From positions 124,001-188,000 of the forward strand of contig NZ_CP096121.1 of the NCBI RefSeq assembly GCF_023158935.1: a stretch of 64,000 nt of DNA, written 5' to 3'. Both the position numbers and the translations under genes were made by a program. This DNA comes from Acinetobacter portensis (GTDB taxonomy: Bacteria; Pseudomonadota; Gammaproteobacteria; Pseudomonadales; Moraxellaceae). Below are positions 34,092 to 42,839 of this stretch, piece by piece; within the stretch, counting starts at the first letter, position 1; each line of letters opens with the position of its first letter. Under the pieces are notes generated by a model, which saw only the letters and a list, made by a program, of their open reading frames with translations, did no database searches and was not told the origin of the DNA.

Positions 34092-34745
34092 ATGACTAAC
34101 TCTAAAACTAACGCTAAAACCAAAGAGAACCGCTTAAACCAAAATGGCAGTTTAAGCAAAACCGACCAACGCAAGCTTAAACCTATTTCTTTTTGCTTAT
34201 TAGATACAGAACAAGTGACAATGCTGGAGAAAATTGAAAAGTTTCAATATGGCAATTTCTTTAAAAACATTATAGCTTCTATGACTGATGAAGAAGTTGA
34301 ACAGATCGCGAATAGCAACAAGAAAAGCGATCCAATCATTCCTCAAAAATTACTAGATCTAAACATCACAAAAGGTTTCTTATCTTGTCGTTCAATTGCA
34401 AAGGTGCTTTTTAAACACAATAAAGTTGAATCTATGCTGCATGAGCTACGTAACTTTATCTCTGACGAATTCATTTTAAAGTTAGCTGAAGACCGCAACT
34501 TAACACTATCTATAAGCGACTCAGAAGTCGATTCTAATACCTCTTCAGGTATGTTTGATGATCGCTATGCGATGGCTGATACTGGCTATAAGAGCCGTAC
34601 AACACCTGTTTTCAATCAGCAAAATATTGAATCTATAAAATCCATTGTTCGTGAACATGAGAAGCTTCCAAAACATGTCGAATTAGACAATGATTTCATT
34701 GAACAGTTTATGAATGACAATCCTGAAGTATTCGCAAAATTATAA
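34092..34745 (+). CDS. Hypothetical protein, single rightward gene
   Basis: 217 residues from ATG 34092, with GAAAGG 9 bases upstream; a GTG at 34083 is possible. It has a hydrophilic, disordered N-terminus (~35 residues, Asn/Lys-rich), a helical middle (FKNIIASMTDEEVEQI, SIAKVLFKHNKVESMLHELRNFI) and a tail with FIEQFMNDNPEVFAKL. No family recognised. It stands alone between two leftward groups, has its own terminator, and so may be regulatory. Confidence 0.7.
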   Translation: MTNSKTNAKTKENRLNQNGSLSKTDQRKLKPISFCLLDTEQVTMLEKIEKFQYGNFFKNIIASMTDEEVEQIANSNKKSDPIIPQKLLDLNITKGFLSCRSIAKVLFKHNKVESMLHELRNFISDEFILKLAEDRNLTLSISDSEVDSNTSSGMFDDRYAMADTGYKSRTTPVFNQQNIESIKSIVREHEKLPKHVELDNDFIEQFMNDNPEVFAKL

Positions 34746-34760
34746 AAACACAAACAAAAA

Positions 34761-34789
34761 AAACCATCTAATTTTTAGATGGTTTTTTT
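34761..34789 (+). terminator. Rho-independent terminator
   Basis: AAACCATCTAA (34761-34771) pairs with TTAGATGGTTT (34775-34785), an 11-bp stem with a 3-base loop followed by TTTT. It ends the rightward gene at 34745 and, being flanked by A and T runs, could also act leftward. Confidence 0.85.
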
Positions 34790-34810
34790 ATGTCTTAATT
34801 ATTTCTAGAA

Positions 34811-35323
34811 TCAGCTATAAAGCTTCGCTGGCTCGTCTGCAACTGGTATCACTGGCTGTACTTCTTGCATAAGAATTTTAGTCACTTCATCCAGTGGTGC
34901 AATGTTGGAAGGTAAAAACTCTATTGCTTCAGGAAATTGTGATTTAAGGTAAGCATCTATGGCTTTGTGAATAGCTCGGTACCATTCTCGCGATTCGCTC
35001 TCTAAATTAAACATGCTTGAAATTGAAGCTTCTAGATCCGCAATATATTTACTTGGTAGTAAAGCTTTACGCTCCATATAAGCTTGATGTGCCATAGCAA
35101 GCCAGATAAAGCGATTTAATTCCTTACTACTTCCCTCTACGCTATTATCTTTAAAGTTCAACGTTCTAAATTTGCAAATGTGAAAATGTTGCTCACTAAA
35201 ATATTTAAAGAAATCTTCATACTCAATTACAGAAATGGATTTTTGTAGCACCAATGGTATATCTAATGCGAGATCCACTTCGACTTTACGTGTACCAATG
35301 CCATTTTTAATAACAAATTTCAT
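34811..35323 (-). CDS. Hypothetical protein
   Basis: 170 residues from ATG 35323, directly behind GAGGTG; the longer frame up to 35395 overlaps the upstream gene and lacks a site. It starts with a small strand-rich part (MKFVIKNGIGTRKVEVDLALD) followed by helices. No family recognised. It appears coupled to the 376-residue gene upstream, with a 7-base gap. Confidence 0.65.
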   Translation of the reverse strand: MKFVIKNGIGTRKVEVDLALDIPLVLQKSISVIEYEDFFKYFSEQHFHICKFRTLNFKDNSVEGSSKELNRFIWLAMAHQAYMERKALLPSKYIADLEASISSMFNLESESREWYRAIHKAIDAYLKSQFPEAIEFLPSNIAPLDEVTKILMQEVQPVIPVADEPAKLYS

Positions 35324-35330
35324 ATTCACC

Positions 35331-36461
35331 TCAAAATAAATTAAATTGTTTAAAGGTGTCTTTATCATTAAAAGTAACCAGGTGATGCGATTCAATTAAC
35401 GATTTAAGGTCCTTAGCCTGAGCAACTGGCTGTATTTCAATGCTGGCGATTTGTGCAGCTTCATGAATTAACCCTATGATTTGAGCACGGCTTTCTAAAT
35501 ATGCAGATAGATCGCGAGTTTCTTTGAATGAAGAAATGACAAAGTTAATATTCTTTTCTAAATTCTCACTCAAACTGCTTAGTGTTTGGTTAATTGGTGC
35601 ATACTTTTCTATATGCTCTAAGACTGTTGCATGATCTAGAAAAAAACTAACTTCCAGCAATAATGAATTGTAAAAATCAATAAAGTTCGTTTCTTTTTCA
35701 AAGATGAAAATTTCTTGGCCATCTTCGTCATTAGGTATCTCAATTGAACCTTTTGAGATCTCAAAACTTTCATCCCCCAACAATGTATGCAGAATTCGGC
35801 CTAAGTGTTCTGCATGTGGTTTGCTGTTAGTAAAGTTGATTTTCAAGTTTTCATTTGAATCAGCAATACGGACTAAAATATAGTTTGTTGTGTGAAATAA
35901 TTCATCTGCATTGTCAGTAAAATTTAACATTGAAATCTGATTATCTGTTCCAGCATCAGAATCAAGTTGCTTATCCAAAAATTCATGGTTATCAATAAAA
36001 AGCTTAGCTACACCGTTTGTAATAATGCTTTCGTATTCACCAAAGTTTTGTGCAAGGTATTCGCTCATTAAATTTGGCAGAACTTCTAATAAACTTTTTT
36101 TAAGATCCGATAATTCAATAGCAGAATTGAATAACGAATCTGGCACAAGGTTCTCTACCTCTTCATCAAGTGCTTCATCGTTTGGTGACAACCCTTTTTG
36201 CTGTGCAATTGCATTACGGAAGGAAGCCATAATTGAGATTGTCAAAATTGAAAGTGTTACCGTTTTAACCCATTCACTTTTCACATCGTTAGGCACGTAA
36301 AAAGCGCAATTACTAACCCACTGGTGGTTATGATTAAGAATCCGCTTTAAAGGGGTTTTAGTGGCTGGAAAAATTTCAAAGACAGTATTTAAGATTGGGT
36401 TTTTACCCAATTTGATGCTTTTATTATTACCGTAAAAATAGATGCTGCGAATATCAGACAT
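35331..36461 (-). CDS. Hypothetical protein with one possible membrane segment
   Basis: 376 residues, acidic, largely helical, with one mildly hydrophobic stretch near residue 70 (WVKTVTLSILTISIMASF). No family recognised. It forms a pair with the gene at 34811. The 182 bases between it and the next gene up (36462-36643) are AT-rich, with a gtaacTTTTGCTTAGGCTACGG stretch but no gene. Confidence 0.65.
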   Translation of the reverse strand: MSDIRSIYFYGNNKSIKLGKNPILNTVFEIFPATKTPLKRILNHNHQWVSNCAFYVPNDVKSEWVKTVTLSILTISIMASFRNAIAQQKGLSPNDEALDEEVENLVPDSLFNSAIELSDLKKSLLEVLPNLMSEYLAQNFGEYESIITNGVAKLFIDNHEFLDKQLDSDAGTDNQISMLNFTDNADELFHTTNYILVRIADSNENLKINFTNSKPHAEHLGRILHTLLGDESFEISKGSIEIPNDEDGQEIFIFEKETNFIDFYNSLLLEVSFFLDHATVLEHIEKYAPINQTLSSLSENLEKNINFVISSFKETRDLSAYLESRAQIIGLIHEAAQIASIEIQPVAQAKDLKSLIESHHLVTFNDKDTFKQFNLF

Positions 36462-36643
36462 AATATACTTTCTTAAACTTAACGTTGGTTACATATTATC
36501 ACTGATTTAGTTTTAAAAAATATTTTTTAAAACTATTAATTTTATTTTTTTGTGTTTTAATTCTGCCCTTGTTCACTGCTTTTAAAACCCAAAAAAACAG
36601 GTAACTTTTGCTTAGGCTACGGTGGGAACTTGGTATTACAGTG

Positions 36644-37015
36644 TTATTTGGTAGCTAAAAAATTAAACATTGATAAACTATTGATAGTAAAAGAGATAAG
36701 GAATAGATAGATTTCTTTGCGTGTAGGGATATACTTTTCATCAAACATTTTGTTTATCGCATACAGAAGTGAAGAAAAACATAAAATGAATATGATGATT
36801 TGCAATATATATGATGGAGTATTGAGGGTTTCTGGTAGATATTTAATCTTGTATATCGTTGTATTTAAAAACATTTCAAACACAAAGAATACAACTACAA
36901 AGATGTAGCAAATATTGAAAATGGCAACTAAGTTGTATGCCGATTTGAGTACCAGGCCTGTCATCGATTGTTCACTTGAATCAATCTCACCCGTTTTTGG
37001 AATTTTAAAAAGCAC
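36644..37015 (-). CDS. Hypothetical membrane protein
   Basis: 123 residues with three hydrophobic segments (IFNICYIFVVVFFVFEMFL, ILQIIIFILCFSSLLYAI and IYLFLISFTINSLSMFNFLA). No family recognised and no strong Shine-Dalgarno. It stands alone between a terminator and the 376-residue gene. Confidence 0.55.
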   Translation of the reverse strand: MLFKIPKTGEIDSSEQSMTGLVLKSAYNLVAIFNICYIFVVVFFVFEMFLNTTIYKIKYLPETLNTPSYILQIIIFILCFSSLLYAINKMFDEKYIPTRKEIYLFLISFTINSLSMFNFLATK

Positions 37016-37097
37016 AACGCATTCCAGTTTTAAGAGTGTATCTATTATACTTTTAGAATACCTTTTATCAACTATAAAACTTTGTTATTAAAATAAA

Positions 37098-37121
37098 AAA
37101 ATGGCCTTTTAAGACCATTTT
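37098..37121 (-). terminator. Rho-independent terminator
   Basis: On the minus strand AAAATGG and CCATTTT enclose CTTAAAAG and are followed by TTTATTTTAA. It lies 26 bases beyond the stop of the gene at 37147. Confidence 0.8.
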
Positions 37122-37146
37122 AAAACACCCTACCCTCCTTTTAAGA

Positions 37147-38016
37147 CTAGCCGTTGTGCTTATCTTTAGAATCACGGTAAGTAGAGATATGGTAGAAGAA
37201 AAAGCACGATAAAAGTGAGAAAAGCACCACCCCGAACGTGTTCCAAAATCTGCTATTTGATAGTTCAGAAATACGTTTATTGATTTCTGAGATAACACAT
37301 GGATTCGCTTTTGCAACTTCAACATTTACATTGCAGACTTCAGCATATTGGAATAGGAATGTTTTATGGCCAATATCATACATTTCTTGGATCTGGTTAA
37401 TATTGGTCGTATTCAGAAGAACCATAACAAGAGAGATCAGTGCTACAAATATAGAGATAACAAGAAAGCACTTCACAATGATTTCACGAGCCACATCATC
37501 AACACCACTTAAATATCTTTCGAGCAATATATTTAGCTTAGTTCGACCATCAAGGATAATGTTATAGTCATGTTTTACTTCATTATTTCCTGTATGGTTT
37601 TGATTTGTTGGTTCAACAGGAATGTCAGATAATTCGGCTGGTAAAGTGACTGCAATTACATCTTTTTGTTCTTCAGGTGCTAAACTTTTATTGCTGCTGT
37701 TTGATACAAAATCTTTTAATAAGGGTACTGGCTCACTTTTAAGGTGTTCTGTTTTTACAACCTCGTGAGCCGACTCATTTGCATCGAATAAGATCTTGTC
37801 TGTTCTTTCTGGATGCTTGAGATGTATATATTGATAAATAAAATAATTGATCTTTTGCTGTAAGACCGGGCTTTTATCAACTTCACTTTCCACATCTGCA
37901 CCAAAAGTCTCAGTTATAGATGATTTTAATTCTTGTACTTCGGATTGATTCAGCAATTGATATAGTTCATATATTGTTTTAGAACTGATCATGATAAAAC
38001 CCACATTAATATTCAT
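37147..38016 (-). CDS. Hypothetical protein with two C-terminal membrane segments
   Basis: 289 residues from 38016, or 281 from the ATG at 37992; neither has a clear Shine-Dalgarno. The first ~180 residues are soluble and charged; then come membrane segments IIVKCFLVISIFVALISLVMVLL and FWNTFGVVLFSLLSCFFFYHI, with a ~50-residue Cys-containing loop between them that would face the periplasm. No family recognised. It is flanked by terminators on both sides, so it is a single-gene unit. Confidence 0.65.
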   Translation of the reverse strand: MNINVGFIMISSKTIYELYQLLNQSEVQELKSSITETFGADVESEVDKSPVLQQKINYFIYQYIHLKHPERTDKILFDANESAHEVVKTEHLKSEPVPLLKDFVSNSSNKSLAPEEQKDVIAVTLPAELSDIPVEPTNQNHTGNNEVKHDYNIILDGRTKLNILLERYLSGVDDVAREIIVKCFLVISIFVALISLVMVLLNTTNINQIQEMYDIGHKTFLFQYAEVCNVNVEVAKANPCVISEINKRISELSNSRFWNTFGVVLFSLLSCFFFYHISTYRDSKDKHNG

Positions 38017-38078
38017 TAAACTGTTAGTAGTATATAGAATGTGGTTTTAAAATAAATAGGTATGTTTTAAGAATAAAA

Positions 38079-38103
38079 AAAACCGCCTTTTAAGGACGGT
38101 TTT
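38079..38103 (-). terminator. Rho-independent terminator
   Basis: AAAACCG and CGGTTTT enclose an inner CCTT/AAGG pairing; on the minus strand the stem is followed by TTTTTATTC. It closes the gene pair 38118-40503. Confidence 0.82.
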
Positions 38104-38117
38104 AAAAGGGGGTTTAA

Positions 38118-38720
38118 TTAGTATAAACAGTTGCCGTTTGCACCAATAGAGCGTCCATTCTGGCTTAAATACCGTTGTACGGTGTTAGCAACATCTCTTG
38201 GGAGTTGATTATTCACTTTTTGTATAACATCGACTTTGTATTTATTCTGACAACTCACAATACCAGCCAACATGTTATTGATCAGTGATGTATTGTCTTT
38301 ACCATCCAATTTACGTGTTTCTTCGTTTATCACTATGAATTGAACAATATTTAGATAGTTATTCGTGAGGTTGTCACCACTTTTTGATGACTTGTTTAGA
38401 TTCTCAATGGTCGAATTCAAGTTATTCATTCGTGCTTCAAGGCCAGAATCACCAGTGACATTTGCATTATTGTTTTGGTAACGCGTAGCTGTGGTGTTCC
38501 GATTAGAATTATATTGTCTTTGCTGTATCGGCTGTTGCTGAACCTGAACTGGTGCTTGCTGTTGAATTTGACCAGGTGCTTGCTGTTGTTGAGCTGGCAC
38601 TTGCTGAGTTGAATCTTCATTTGAAGTTGCTTTTTTATACCAATCACTAAAATCGGCATTTGCACTACTACTCAATATAGTAGCCGTAAAAATTGCACAT
38701 AAATAAAGTTTATTATTCAT
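38118..38720 (-). CDS. Exported Gln-rich hypothetical protein
   Basis: 200 residues. Signal peptide MNNKLYLCAIFTATILSSSANA, then a Gln/Pro-rich low-complexity stretch (about 38-75) and an Asn-rich part, then a folded C-terminal domain with two cysteines (VSCQNKYKV and NGNCLY) that could form a disulfide. It overlaps the upstream 596-residue gene by 8 bases. No family recognised. A periplasmic role in conjugation or envelope is possible but not shown. Confidence 0.7.
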   Translation of the reverse strand: MNNKLYLCAIFTATILSSSANADFSDWYKKATSNEDSTQQVPAQQQQAPGQIQQQAPVQVQQQPIQQRQYNSNRNTTATRYQNNNANVTGDSGLEARMNNLNSTIENLNKSSKSGDNLTNNYLNIVQFIVINEETRKLDGKDNTSLINNMLAGIVSCQNKYKVDVIQKVNNQLPRDVANTVQRYLSQNGRSIGANGNCLY

Positions 38721-40503
38721 TGTCTGAACTCTCTTTACCGTTGTAGTTCGCTGGACTAATAGCTTTTAAACTGAACTCATTTGCAAGTTTCCACAACCGC
38801 ATAAATGTCTTTTGCTTTTCTTGTACCCAATAGTCCTTATCTTTTTTTAGAAGATTCTTTAATACATCTGAGTTCAAGTGGAAATTATCATCAAAAAAAT
38901 GTTCAAACAGGAGTTCTGTTAAATAGTTTTGAGTTAACGTTTTTTTATTTTCATTACCCGTACCAAAGAATATTTGGCAAAGCTTTGTGCTTTCACACAC
39001 GAGATCTATGTATTTTTTCTCGTCTGCATTTCGCTGGTGGCGCAAATGAGGATGTGTAATAAAAATAGAATTACGTATGAAAGCATAATCAATAATTACA
39101 GTAGCTTCCGTTTTCTTTGAAATGTACTCAGCGTTTGTAAGAATTTCACAAGTGGTAACATCAACTTTGTCGCGAATATTAATGAATTCGCTTGAGAAAG
39201 TAGATGCACTTTTGTTTTCGATCTCAACTTTCTTATCACGATTTCTCAGATAAAGTAAATTATCTGCTTGCTTCATATCGTTTAGGAATCTTTCAAAGAA
39301 GTGATTACTTTTATATAGATCTTCTAGAGCTCGCGTAACATAAGACGCAACCAAATTAAGATTTTTAGCTAAATATGATGGTCCATTCTTAGTTGTATAA
39401 GCAGCTAAACGATCCTTAACAAGTTCTATTACTTTTTCAGGTTCACCATTATTCAATCGAATTGCTGAAGTGAAGAGCGCATTACTGATTTTAAGCTCAT
39501 TGCCCTGTTCATCCTGAACCTTTGCACACATTTCATTTAATGTATTAAGCGCTTTACGATAGTTGGACTTCAACTGAATCTGAAAACGATAATTGCAAAA
39601 ATTGTCACGATCTGGTGTACGCTTATTGCATGGTTCATACTTAACAGAAATAAATAATTCAATAGATGGATTGTTATTCAGTCTTTCTAATGAAACAAGA
39701 AGTCGTTTACGGTAAAAATCACTTGCTTTGTATTTAAATTCTACTGAAAACTCGGTTAATGCTTTGAAGTCAATGTAAGGAATAACCACTTCGCCACGAA
39801 ACTCATTGATCTTCATCAAGTTATACATATAAAGATCAAAACGGTCCTTAAATCCAAGAACCGTTAAAGTGTCGAGAACTGTGTAGCGCCCCTTTTTATC
39901 AAAATCTAATTCAGATAGATTGGCAATCAACGTTTCTTCAAGCTGATAGCAAATAAACGCATTGTTATCTAATTCAAAATAGCCCGTACTGGCAAACATT
40001 CTTTTATGAGTTACGCTGTCTACGTCATTTCTTGAAAATGGTTCGCTGTCCATTTGGCGTAAAGAGCTCATTGGTAGCATCACTTTACCAACACTATTTA
40101 GCGTATTCCATGCCAAAGATTTGATACGGCCATTGCTAAGGTAATTAGCTTTATTTTTGAATAAAAGAATTTGACGGATGTATTCAAAATTCAGAACAAA
40201 GTTGTTCGCTAGTTGTAATGCTTCAATTTGGGATAATTCAGGTTTTTCAGCGATAACGCGCTGCAGCTGATGTGCATACTTATTTTTGGCATTCACCAAC
40301 ATTAAGTAAAAAATGAATTGATCAACAACTGGAATATCTAGATAACATTCGACTATGAAATTACTGATTTTGTTGCCGTAACCCAAGAGATCCATGGTTT
40401 TTGTTTCGGCATTAATAATTGAGTCTTTGATTGACTGCGATAGTCCAAAAATTTCATCTTCTGAAATTCCTTTACTTATGCAGACTTGTGAAGAATCTTG
40501 CAT
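38713..40503 (-). CDS. Hypothetical protein, possible replication initiator
   Basis: 596 residues, no membrane segment. The middle part (IPYIDFKALTEFSVEFKYKASDFYRKRLLVSLERLNNNPSIELFISV) has the look of a winged-helix Rep_3-like unit, and the N-terminal ~120 residues are helical. I cannot confirm the family. Its place 1.8 kb from the iteron cluster at 42.3-42.6 kb, with tandem ACAACGT motifs just upstream, would suit an initiator or a DNA-binding control protein. A terminator lies beyond its partner gene at 38118. Confidence 0.45.
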   Translation of the reverse strand: MQDSSQVCISKGISEDEIFGLSQSIKDSIINAETKTMDLLGYGNKISNFIVECYLDIPVVDQFIFYLMLVNAKNKYAHQLQRVIAEKPELSQIEALQLANNFVLNFEYIRQILLFKNKANYLSNGRIKSLAWNTLNSVGKVMLPMSSLRQMDSEPFSRNDVDSVTHKRMFASTGYFELDNNAFICYQLEETLIANLSELDFDKKGRYTVLDTLTVLGFKDRFDLYMYNLMKINEFRGEVVIPYIDFKALTEFSVEFKYKASDFYRKRLLVSLERLNNNPSIELFISVKYEPCNKRTPDRDNFCNYRFQIQLKSNYRKALNTLNEMCAKVQDEQGNELKISNALFTSAIRLNNGEPEKVIELVKDRLAAYTTKNGPSYLAKNLNLVASYVTRALEDLYKSNHFFERFLNDMKQADNLLYLRNRDKKVEIENKSASTFSSEFINIRDKVDVTTCEILTNAEYISKKTEATVIIDYAFIRNSIFITHPHLRHQRNADEKKYIDLVCESTKLCQIFFGTGNENKKTLTQNYLTELLFEHFFDDNFHLNSDVLKNLLKKDKDYWVQEKQKTFMRLWKLANEFSLKAISPANYNGKESSDNE

Positions 40504-40520
40504 AACTGCTCCACTTTAGA

Positions 40521-40600
40521 CAACGTACAACGTACATTGCCTGAGATTGAATTAAAAAATAAAAATAAAAATATATTTGCAACCCAACTAACGTTGTAGT
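40521..40600. promoter_or_regulatory. Operator-like ACAACGT repeats upstream of the 596-residue gene
   Basis: CAACGTA is repeated in tandem at 40521-40534 and an inverted copy (ACGTTGTAG) lies at 40591-40599. They surround the likely promoter region of the 38713-40503 gene, suiting autoregulation. A GTATATACT motif lies at 40620-40628. Confidence 0.4.
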
Positions 40601-40650
40601 CTTTTCGCTTTAAAGCTGTGTATATACTAACTAAATTTTAGACAATAAAA

Positions 40651-40668
40651 AAGCCTCGTCAGAGGCTT
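40651..40668 (-). terminator. Rho-independent terminator
   Basis: AAGCCTC (40651-40657) pairs with GAGGCTT (40662-40668); on the minus strand it is followed by TTTTTTATTGTC. It sits 2 bases past the stop of the 165-residue gene. Confidence 0.88.
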
Positions 40669-40670
40669 AA

Positions 40671-41168
40671 TTACGCAATTAACATTATTTGTTGACCGAT
40701 CTGCGGTAACTCTAGTTTAGAAGTAGTGAACCTGTATGGTAGCTTCTCATATATGCTTTTAAAACTAAGAGAATTTCTAAAAAAATCAAAGCTTTTAGTG
40801 AGTTTAAAAGTAATATCGCCACTTGATAAGATTTGAATTTCGTCAATCATAGGTGCTGCAGCTTGCTTCGCATCTGTATCAATCATAAATGATAAATCAC
40901 AAGCTTCACGCATGATCTGGTTGATAGTTTTCTTATTAAAATCTAGACCTGTAACGTGGTTAACTTTTTCAGCTGATACAACGTATCTACCGTCTTCTGC
41001 AGAATAAAATGCATTTAAATTATCAACTAGAATAAGCAATTCGGCAGATAAAACACCTTTTAGCAAAATATCAGACGAGCCAGAGCTAAACACATTGAAG
41101 TCAATGAGTATTTTTTGATGTCTAAGACTAAATGATTGATATTGCATATCTCGAATTCCCATAGGCAT
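40671..41168 (-). CDS. Hypothetical protein
   Basis: 165 residues (MPMGIRDMQYQSF...), possibly starting at a Met 8 codons in. Mixed alpha/beta, no membrane segment or known motif; DNA binding is not obvious. It is the leftward gene closest to the 84-bp repeat array and has its own terminator, so a link to the origin region is worth considering. Confidence 0.6.
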   Translation of the reverse strand: MPMGIRDMQYQSFSLRHQKILIDFNVFSSGSSDILLKGVLSAELLILVDNLNAFYSAEDGRYVVSAEKVNHVTGLDFNKKTINQIMREACDLSFMIDTDAKQAAAPMIDEIQILSSGDITFKLTKSFDFFRNSLSFKSIYEKLPYRFTTSKLELPQIGQQIMLIA

Positions 41169-41351
41169 TCTGAGTAGACATTATAGCATCAATTCGTTAA
41201 TTAGACTACGATTAAAAGCATTTTTAACAGTAATTTCTTAATAAATAAGACTATGAAAAACAGTGCCTTATATGAGTAATATTCACAATTACAATGTAAG
41301 TTAACCAATGTAATACTTGATCAAATAAATATGTGCTCAAGATAGGCACCC

Positions 41352-42160
41352 AGCGAAACTTTTTTATAAATGGTTTGTAAACTTTCTTCCGTCCTAATGA
41401 CGTAAGTTATTGTTTTATAGTGGTGCCAAAATACGAGCGAAACTTTTTTATAAATGGGTTGTAAACTTTCTTCCGTCCTAATGATGTAAGTTGTTGATTT
41501 ATAGTGCTGGCAAATTTCGAGCGAAACTTTTTTATAAATGGGTTGTAAACTTTCTTCCGTCCTAATGATGTAAGTTGTTGATTTATAGTGCTGGCAAATT
41601 TCGAGCGAAAGTTTTTTATAAATGGGTTGTAAACTTTCTTCCGTCCTAATGATGTAAGTTGTTGATTTATATTGCTGGCAAATTTCGAGCGAAAGTTTTT
41701 TATAAGTGGGTGTAAACTTTCTTCCGTCCTAATGATGTAAGTTGTTGATTTATAGTGGTGCCAAAATACGAGCGAAAGTTTTTTATAAATGGGTTGTAAA
41801 CTTTCTTCCGTCCTAATAGCGTAAGTTATTGATTTTACTTTTTTGTCCAGATCCAATAGCTCAACTATCATAGATAGTATGTTTAGTATGTTTTAAGGTT
41901 AGGTTATAACTTTTTGGCTGTACCTAACTTCCAGCGAAAGTTTTTTATAAATGGGTTGTAAACTTTCTTCCGTCCTAATGACGTAAGTTATTGATTTATA
42001 GTTGTGTCAAAATACGAGCGAAAGTTTTTTATAAGTGGATGTAAACTTTCTTCCGTCCTAATGGCGTAACTCATTGATTTTCTGTTATAGTCTGAACTCA
42101 GCGAAAGTTTTTTATAAATGGGTTGTAAACTTTCTTCCGTCCTAATGGCGTAAGTTATTG
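41352..42160. repeat. Nine-copy tandem array, 84-bp period
   Basis: Units start with AGCGAAA at 41352, 41436, 41520, 41604, 41688, 41771, 41933, 42017 and 42100, spacing 84 bases (83 twice; one double-length gap of 162). About 60 bases are nearly invariant, including TTGTAAACTTTCTTCCGTCC, and the remaining ~22 vary slightly. Within each unit GAAAGTTT and AAACTTTC can pair; in the first three units a G-to-C change weakens the stem. Not a CRISPR, because the intervening sequence is also repeated. Confidence 0.9.
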
Positions 42161-42267
42161 ATTTGTCGTAAAACAAGCTAAATAGCGATCGTTGGGTCAT
42201 ATATAAGGGCTATTCCTCATAAAATCTGAAAGTCTTTATTATCAAGGCTCTCAGGAAATTGGAGAAG

Positions 42268-42276
42268 TTATCCGCA
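42268..42276 (+). promoter_or_regulatory. DnaA-box-like site, one mismatch
   Basis: TTATCCGCA differs from TTATCCACA at one base and lies 8 bases before the first iteron pair. Confidence 0.5.
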
Positions 42277-42283
42277 ACGTTTT

Positions 42284-42320
42284 GAATTTAATTTGCGCTC
42301 AAATGAATTTAATTTGCGCT
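42284..42320 (+). repeat. Iteron pair 1
   Basis: The 16-mer GAATTTAATTTGCGCT occurs exactly at 42284-42299 and 42305-42320, a 21-base step. A DnaA-box-like sequence, TTATCCGCA, lies just before at 42268-42276. This looks like an initiator binding pair. Confidence 0.75.
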
Positions 42321-42469
42321 GGAAGTATTTTTTATTCTATTTAATTTTATTATAAACAGCGACTTACAACACTTGCTAGTTTGCAAATTTCCAATATTGC
42401 AAAAAGCTAAAAAATGAACAATATTTTACTCATATTTTTAAATTCATTCTAATATACAAGAACTTAATT

Positions 42470-42500
42470 TGTGGATAGAATTTAATAGGAAAGTGGATAA
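42470..42500 (-). promoter_or_regulatory. Two DnaA-box-like sites
   Basis: TGTGGATAG at 42470-42478 and AGTGGATAA at 42492-42500 are, on the minus strand, CTATCCACA and TTATCCACT, each one base off the consensus TTATCCACA, and 22 bases apart. They lie between the two iteron pairs. Confidence 0.6.
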
Positions 42501-42544
42501 AAACATCAAAAACCAGCTAAAAACGCCTTATTTTCTAAAAATTC

Positions 42545-42581
42545 AAATTCAATTTGCGCTCAAATGAATTTGATTTTCGCT
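42545..42581 (+). repeat. Iteron pair 2
   Basis: AAATTCAATTTGCGCT (42545-42560) and GAATTTGATTTTCGCT (42566-42581) are variants of the same 16-mer, again 21 bases apart and joined by the same CAAAT spacer. The second ends in TTTTCGCTCG, the reverse complement of the CGAGCGAAA that opens the 84-bp units, so both repeat types may share a binding protein. Confidence 0.7.
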
Positions 42582-42751
42582 CGTACCATTTGTGTTTTTC
42601 CGTACTAATCCTGTAATATCATGAAAAATAAGCATAAAAAATGTCCCTAATTAACTTCCCTTAATTAGAAAGATAATAAACAAAAAATTTCTTTTTAAAA
42701 ATTTACTCTTAAACTTTTTAATATATTTTTTAATTTTTTATTTGCCTCCTT

Positions 42752-42761
42752 AGTATATACC
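42752..42761 (+). promoter_or_regulatory. AGTATATACC motif before the rightward operon
   Basis: Lies 79 bases before the ATG at 42840. The same core occurs at 62511-62520 (72 bases before another gene), 51154-51163, 51201-51210, 33959-33967 and, inverted, 40620-40628. It may be a shared promoter element or operator. Confidence 0.45.
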
Positions 42762-42839
42762 AATGAGGTTTTGTAGTATTTTATAAATAGCTTGAGTCAA
42801 TGACCAGCAATCAAAAATATAAAGCGTGGAATTTAAGAA

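Larger units (their letters stand above)
41169..42839. other. 1.67-kb non-coding region between divergent gene arms
   Basis: No credible gene. It separates the leftward genes (to 41168) from the rightward genes (from 42840) and contains the 84-bp array, two iteron pairs, DnaA-box-like sites and long AT-rich runs (42330-42480, 42660-42745). Short frames inside it are made by the repeat period. The composite is what a large-plasmid origin or partition site would hold. Confidence 0.7.

Noticed and set aside
41352..42160. CRISPR array
   Set aside because: The sequence between the conserved parts is also repeated, the period is 84 bases and no cas gene is near. It is a tandem repeat.
41352..42160. 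Integron attC array
   Set aside because: No RYYYAAC/GTTRRRY core pairs, no integrase and no cassettes between the repeats.
41407..42200. Leftward open frames with 28-residue repeats (RKKVYNPFIK...)
   Set aside because: The period of 84 is a multiple of three, so any frame without a stop stays open through the array. There is no Shine-Dalgarno, and frame-breaking 83-base steps and a double gap argue against a protein.
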